Shown here piece by piece: positions 60,044 to 64,000 of a stretch of 64,000 nucleotides of DNA. The notes under the pieces are model-generated. The model searched no databases and had not been told where the DNA came from. It saw only the letters and a list, made by a program, of their open reading frames with translations. The number at the start of each line of letters is the position of its first letter. The stretch's first letter is position 1. Source of the DNA: Condylostoma magnum (Eukaryota > Ciliophora > Heterotrichea > Heterotrichida > Condylostomatidae); assembly GCA_920105805.1 (NCBI GenBank), contig CAKKTI010000044.1, positions 21,524 to 85,523 of the forward strand. Direction: 5' to 3'. The position numbers and the translations under genes are program-made.

Positions 60044-60766
60044 CTACATAAAATTAGGATTAGTGTATCCAATAGCTTATATGAACTTTTTCCCAAAAGG
60101 ACGGGTATTGGAGGCTTATCTTGCGAATTTATTTTGCTTTGTATACACTTCCTTAGGTCTTTTCTATGCTACAAATTTCCCCTTTCTTCTTTGCCTTACA
60201 TTAGAAGAGTTATTTCTAGAAATGTTATTAGGAAGGCTGCTTTTAAGATTTTATAAAGCATCACTCCTTCATCTCATATGAATACCAGCTCTGGCTCCAG
60301 GCGACTCTCTAGTTGTATTGCATTACCTAGTTTTTTTCATAGAGCTGCATCTTTTCATAATCATATTATCAGAATGCTACCTTGTACTATTAAGTTTCCT
60401 CCTTAAAAGGGAAGGATTTCTTATATGCTAAACTTACTTTACTTGTTTTTGGTTTTAAGACGCATTTATTTTAAGCAAGTAAGAGGTTGACTTGTCTTGA
60501 ATTTTTTGTAAACTTTTAGAAGTTTAAGATAAAGGTCTTTTAGGCTTTTAGTTTCTTCTATCCTACTTAGTTTCATTATCTCTAAGAAACACATAGTTCT
60601 TATTTGTTATTGAACGTTTGAATTTCATTTCTATCTCTCTTCTAATAGCCTAATCAATATCACTATTAAATGTTGTTTCTTGTAAGAATGAATTCTCCAT
60701 TTCTGTAATAGTGGAGTCCTGGTCCTCATCTAGAAATGGCTTGGGTTTTAAAATATTCTTTGACAT
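60044..60766 (-). CDS. Hypothetical basic protein
   Basis: About 240 residues: acidic start (KPKPFLDEDQDSTITEMEN), then Lys/Arg/Ser-rich (RRNQKPKRPLSQTSK; VRQRRKGKFVAQKRPKEVY). It ends GYTNPNFM before tandem TAG-TAA (60046-60041), 19 bp from the convergent PDE TAG-TAA. No domain recognised. Confidence 0.7.
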
Positions 60767-60848
60767 TTTATAGTTGGGAATTAAAAATACTTGTTTATAT
60801 TCATGAAATATGTATAGACCTTATATTTGTGTAATTTTAACTAATAAA

Positions 60849-61256
60849 ATGGGAAATTAATAACAATAAAAAATCTAACAAACAAAACAGGATGACTAGA
60901 CAACGAGATGTACGCTAGAAACATATTAAGAAAATTACTAAGATACAACAAGACAATATGATTTTTAATACTAAGATTAGGCAAGTACAGAAAGGCTTTA
61001 CTTCCGTAATACAGATGATCTAACTCCAAGATTACAGCCTACAATTTAGAAACTCCTTCCTGTCTCCCAACTAATACACTAATCTGAATCTAAACCTTAA
61101 CTAATATACGATGAATCTAACGAATGATTTTCAACGGAGCCAATAAACAAAATTCCTATATGTTCTCCAAAGGAATCGCATTTAAAGTTCTAATAAACCA
61201 AAAAGCCACTTTTTACACACTCTAGCTTTCTCAGGCCAAGACACCTTAGTATGTAA
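60849..61256 (+). CDS. Small protein with MGN myristoylation-type start
   Basis: About 135 residues. The MGNQQQQK start is compatible with N-myristoylation. Acidic/polar: STERLYFRNTDDLTPRLQ, LIYDESNEWFSTEPINK. Two other frames over this span also look coding, but this one has the best start, acidic/basic balance and stop (TAA 61254-61256, 7 nt before the helicase ATG). No family recognised. Confidence 0.58.
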
Positions 61257-61263
61257 TTAAAAA

Positions 61264-63096
<1,833 letters not shown>

Positions 63097-63104
63097 AATT
63101 CTTA

Positions 63105-63986
63105 CTAATTAAACCTCTTGTTCAAGTAGTCTACCGACAACAGTGTAATAATAGCATGCGGGGCAATACGTACTACATAGGTTCCGAATCCAACATACAG
63201 GCCTAGGAACCCTTACTGTTTATAACTCTTAGTAAAGCAGTCGAAAAAGCTTGAATACGGATACACTCCATTAGCATCCTTGGCCATTCTTTAATACTTC
63301 GTCTTCACATTATCAAATGGTAAAGATAGCACACATGCAAAGAATGCTGCGATAAAGGACGCACATACTGTAAGTCCTTAGAACTCTCCAAACATAGATT
63401 TTAGCATATCCTTCGACTGTTCATTAGTACAAAGCATACCAACGTTAATACTCATTGCCCTGTACACTGTAGGAGTGCATCCAGTCCACAGTGCTGCGAC
63501 TCCTTCCTCCTTAACGATTCTAGCCAGGGTATCAAACACTCCATTGTATCCACGTTTTTGTCCTTCTGGAAGAGTGTGATCCGTCTGTAGACGGATCAGT
63601 GCTAGATCTGCTGGGTTTCCTATAACTGATCCAAGCCCTCCTGCAGCCAGAGAAAACGCTGTCTTTTGCCAAAATGGCACGTACCCAGTACTGCTGCGCT
63701 GCTGTCCCATGTCCATAAGAGTTTTAAAGATTCCCATACGGGCTGTTGTATAGGATGCCTGGCGAATAAGACCAGCATCAAGGCCTTTGTATAGGCGAGC
63801 TACACCGTCTTTCTTTACTGTTTCCATTAGAACTTTGAAGGGACTGGAACGCACACCTGTCTCTCCTTAGACTTAGAGTTGCACTTTCACAAAATCTATA
63901 GGTTGCACACAACTTGTGGCAAGCATTCCTGATACTCCGCCGATTAGGAAATTAAGAGCTGGGCTAGGCTTGTTTTGACCAGACAT
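63105..63986 (-). CDS. Mitochondrial carrier, oxoglutarate/malate type (SLC25A11-like)
   Basis: About 293 residues with three mitochondrial carrier repeats bearing P-x-D/A-x-x-K/R signatures (CVQPIDFVKVQ, GNPADLALIRLQ, SLPFDNVKTKYQ). SYTTARMGIF and RGYNGVFDTLARIVKEEGVAALW resemble the 2-oxoglutarate/malate carrier. It exchanges dicarboxylates across the inner membrane. The codons are GC-richer than its neighbours', suggesting high expression. It ends in tandem TAG-TAA (63107-63102). Confidence 0.93.
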
Positions 63987-64000
63987 TTTGTTTTTTTATG

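Noticed and set aside
60021-60281. 86-codon plus-strand hydrophobic frame after the PDE stop
   Set aside because: Antisense to a basic minus-strand protein that ends in tandem TAG-TAA; composition is that of a shadow.

Overview
The window reads as the macronuclear genome of a heterotrich ciliate that uses a Condylostoma-type genetic code. TAA and TAG recur inside conserved domains where Gln is acceptable. TGA sits at expected Trp positions, for example in the phosphodiesterase, VPS25, TBC and DHHC proteins. Yet all three codons also end genes, most often as the tandem TAG-TAA or TAA-TAA. One clear 16-nt GT..AG intron (43966-43979 region, exactly 43966-43981) is the size typical of heterotrichs. 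All translations below use TAA/TAG=Q and TGA=W, with the stop inferred from context. Because every frame is therefore open, gene limits rest on homology, reading-frame consistency from start to stop, stop clusters and spacing, and the weakest calls are marked.

Packing is extreme: about 56 protein genes and one tRNA gene in 64 kb, roughly nine tenths coding. Tandem genes are separated by 0-26 nt, and some overlap by one base (TAATG). Convergent stops abut or interlock, and divergent starts lie as close as 4, 8 and 12 nt.

Layout. 1-7.6 kb: a truncated acidic protein, an Arb2/FAM172-like protein, two small proteins, an Sfi1-like centrin-binding protein, a coiled-coil protein and a SPATA17-like IQ protein. 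7.7-11.7 kb: VPS25, a tetraspan protein with heptapeptide repeats, a membrane RING protein, a DHHC acyltransferase and a GSGRD protein. 11.7-16.4 kb: a USP-type deubiquitinase with RanBP2 fingers, a mitochondrial-type HAD phosphatase, an unknown, a Cdc25-like phosphatase and tRNA-Lys. 17-24.6 kb: an unknown, a double cyclic-nucleotide-binding protein, an unknown, a CaaX coiled-coil protein, an F-BAR/TBC protein and another CaaX protein. 25-33 kb: a large ligand-binding multi-TM receptor, small genes and a secreted LNR-repeat protein. 33-42.6 kb: SMI1-like, globin-like, Chibby, MetRS, a beta-helix protein and small unknowns. 42.9-54.5 kb: an EF-hand CaaX protein, a CNNM transporter, Cys-rich and coiled-coil proteins and an RS-rich protein. 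54.5-64 kb: a MORN protein, a BSD protein, a C2H2 factor, a 6-TM cyclic-nucleotide phosphodiesterase, a DEAH helicase and an oxoglutarate/malate-type mitochondrial carrier.

Themes are cilia/basal bodies (Sfi1-like, SPATA17, Chibby, MORN), cyclic-nucleotide signalling (receptor, cNMP-binding protein, PDE) and protein lipidation (a DHHC enzyme and several predicted prenylated or myristoylated proteins). No operon logic is established; the neighbours are mostly functionally unrelated.
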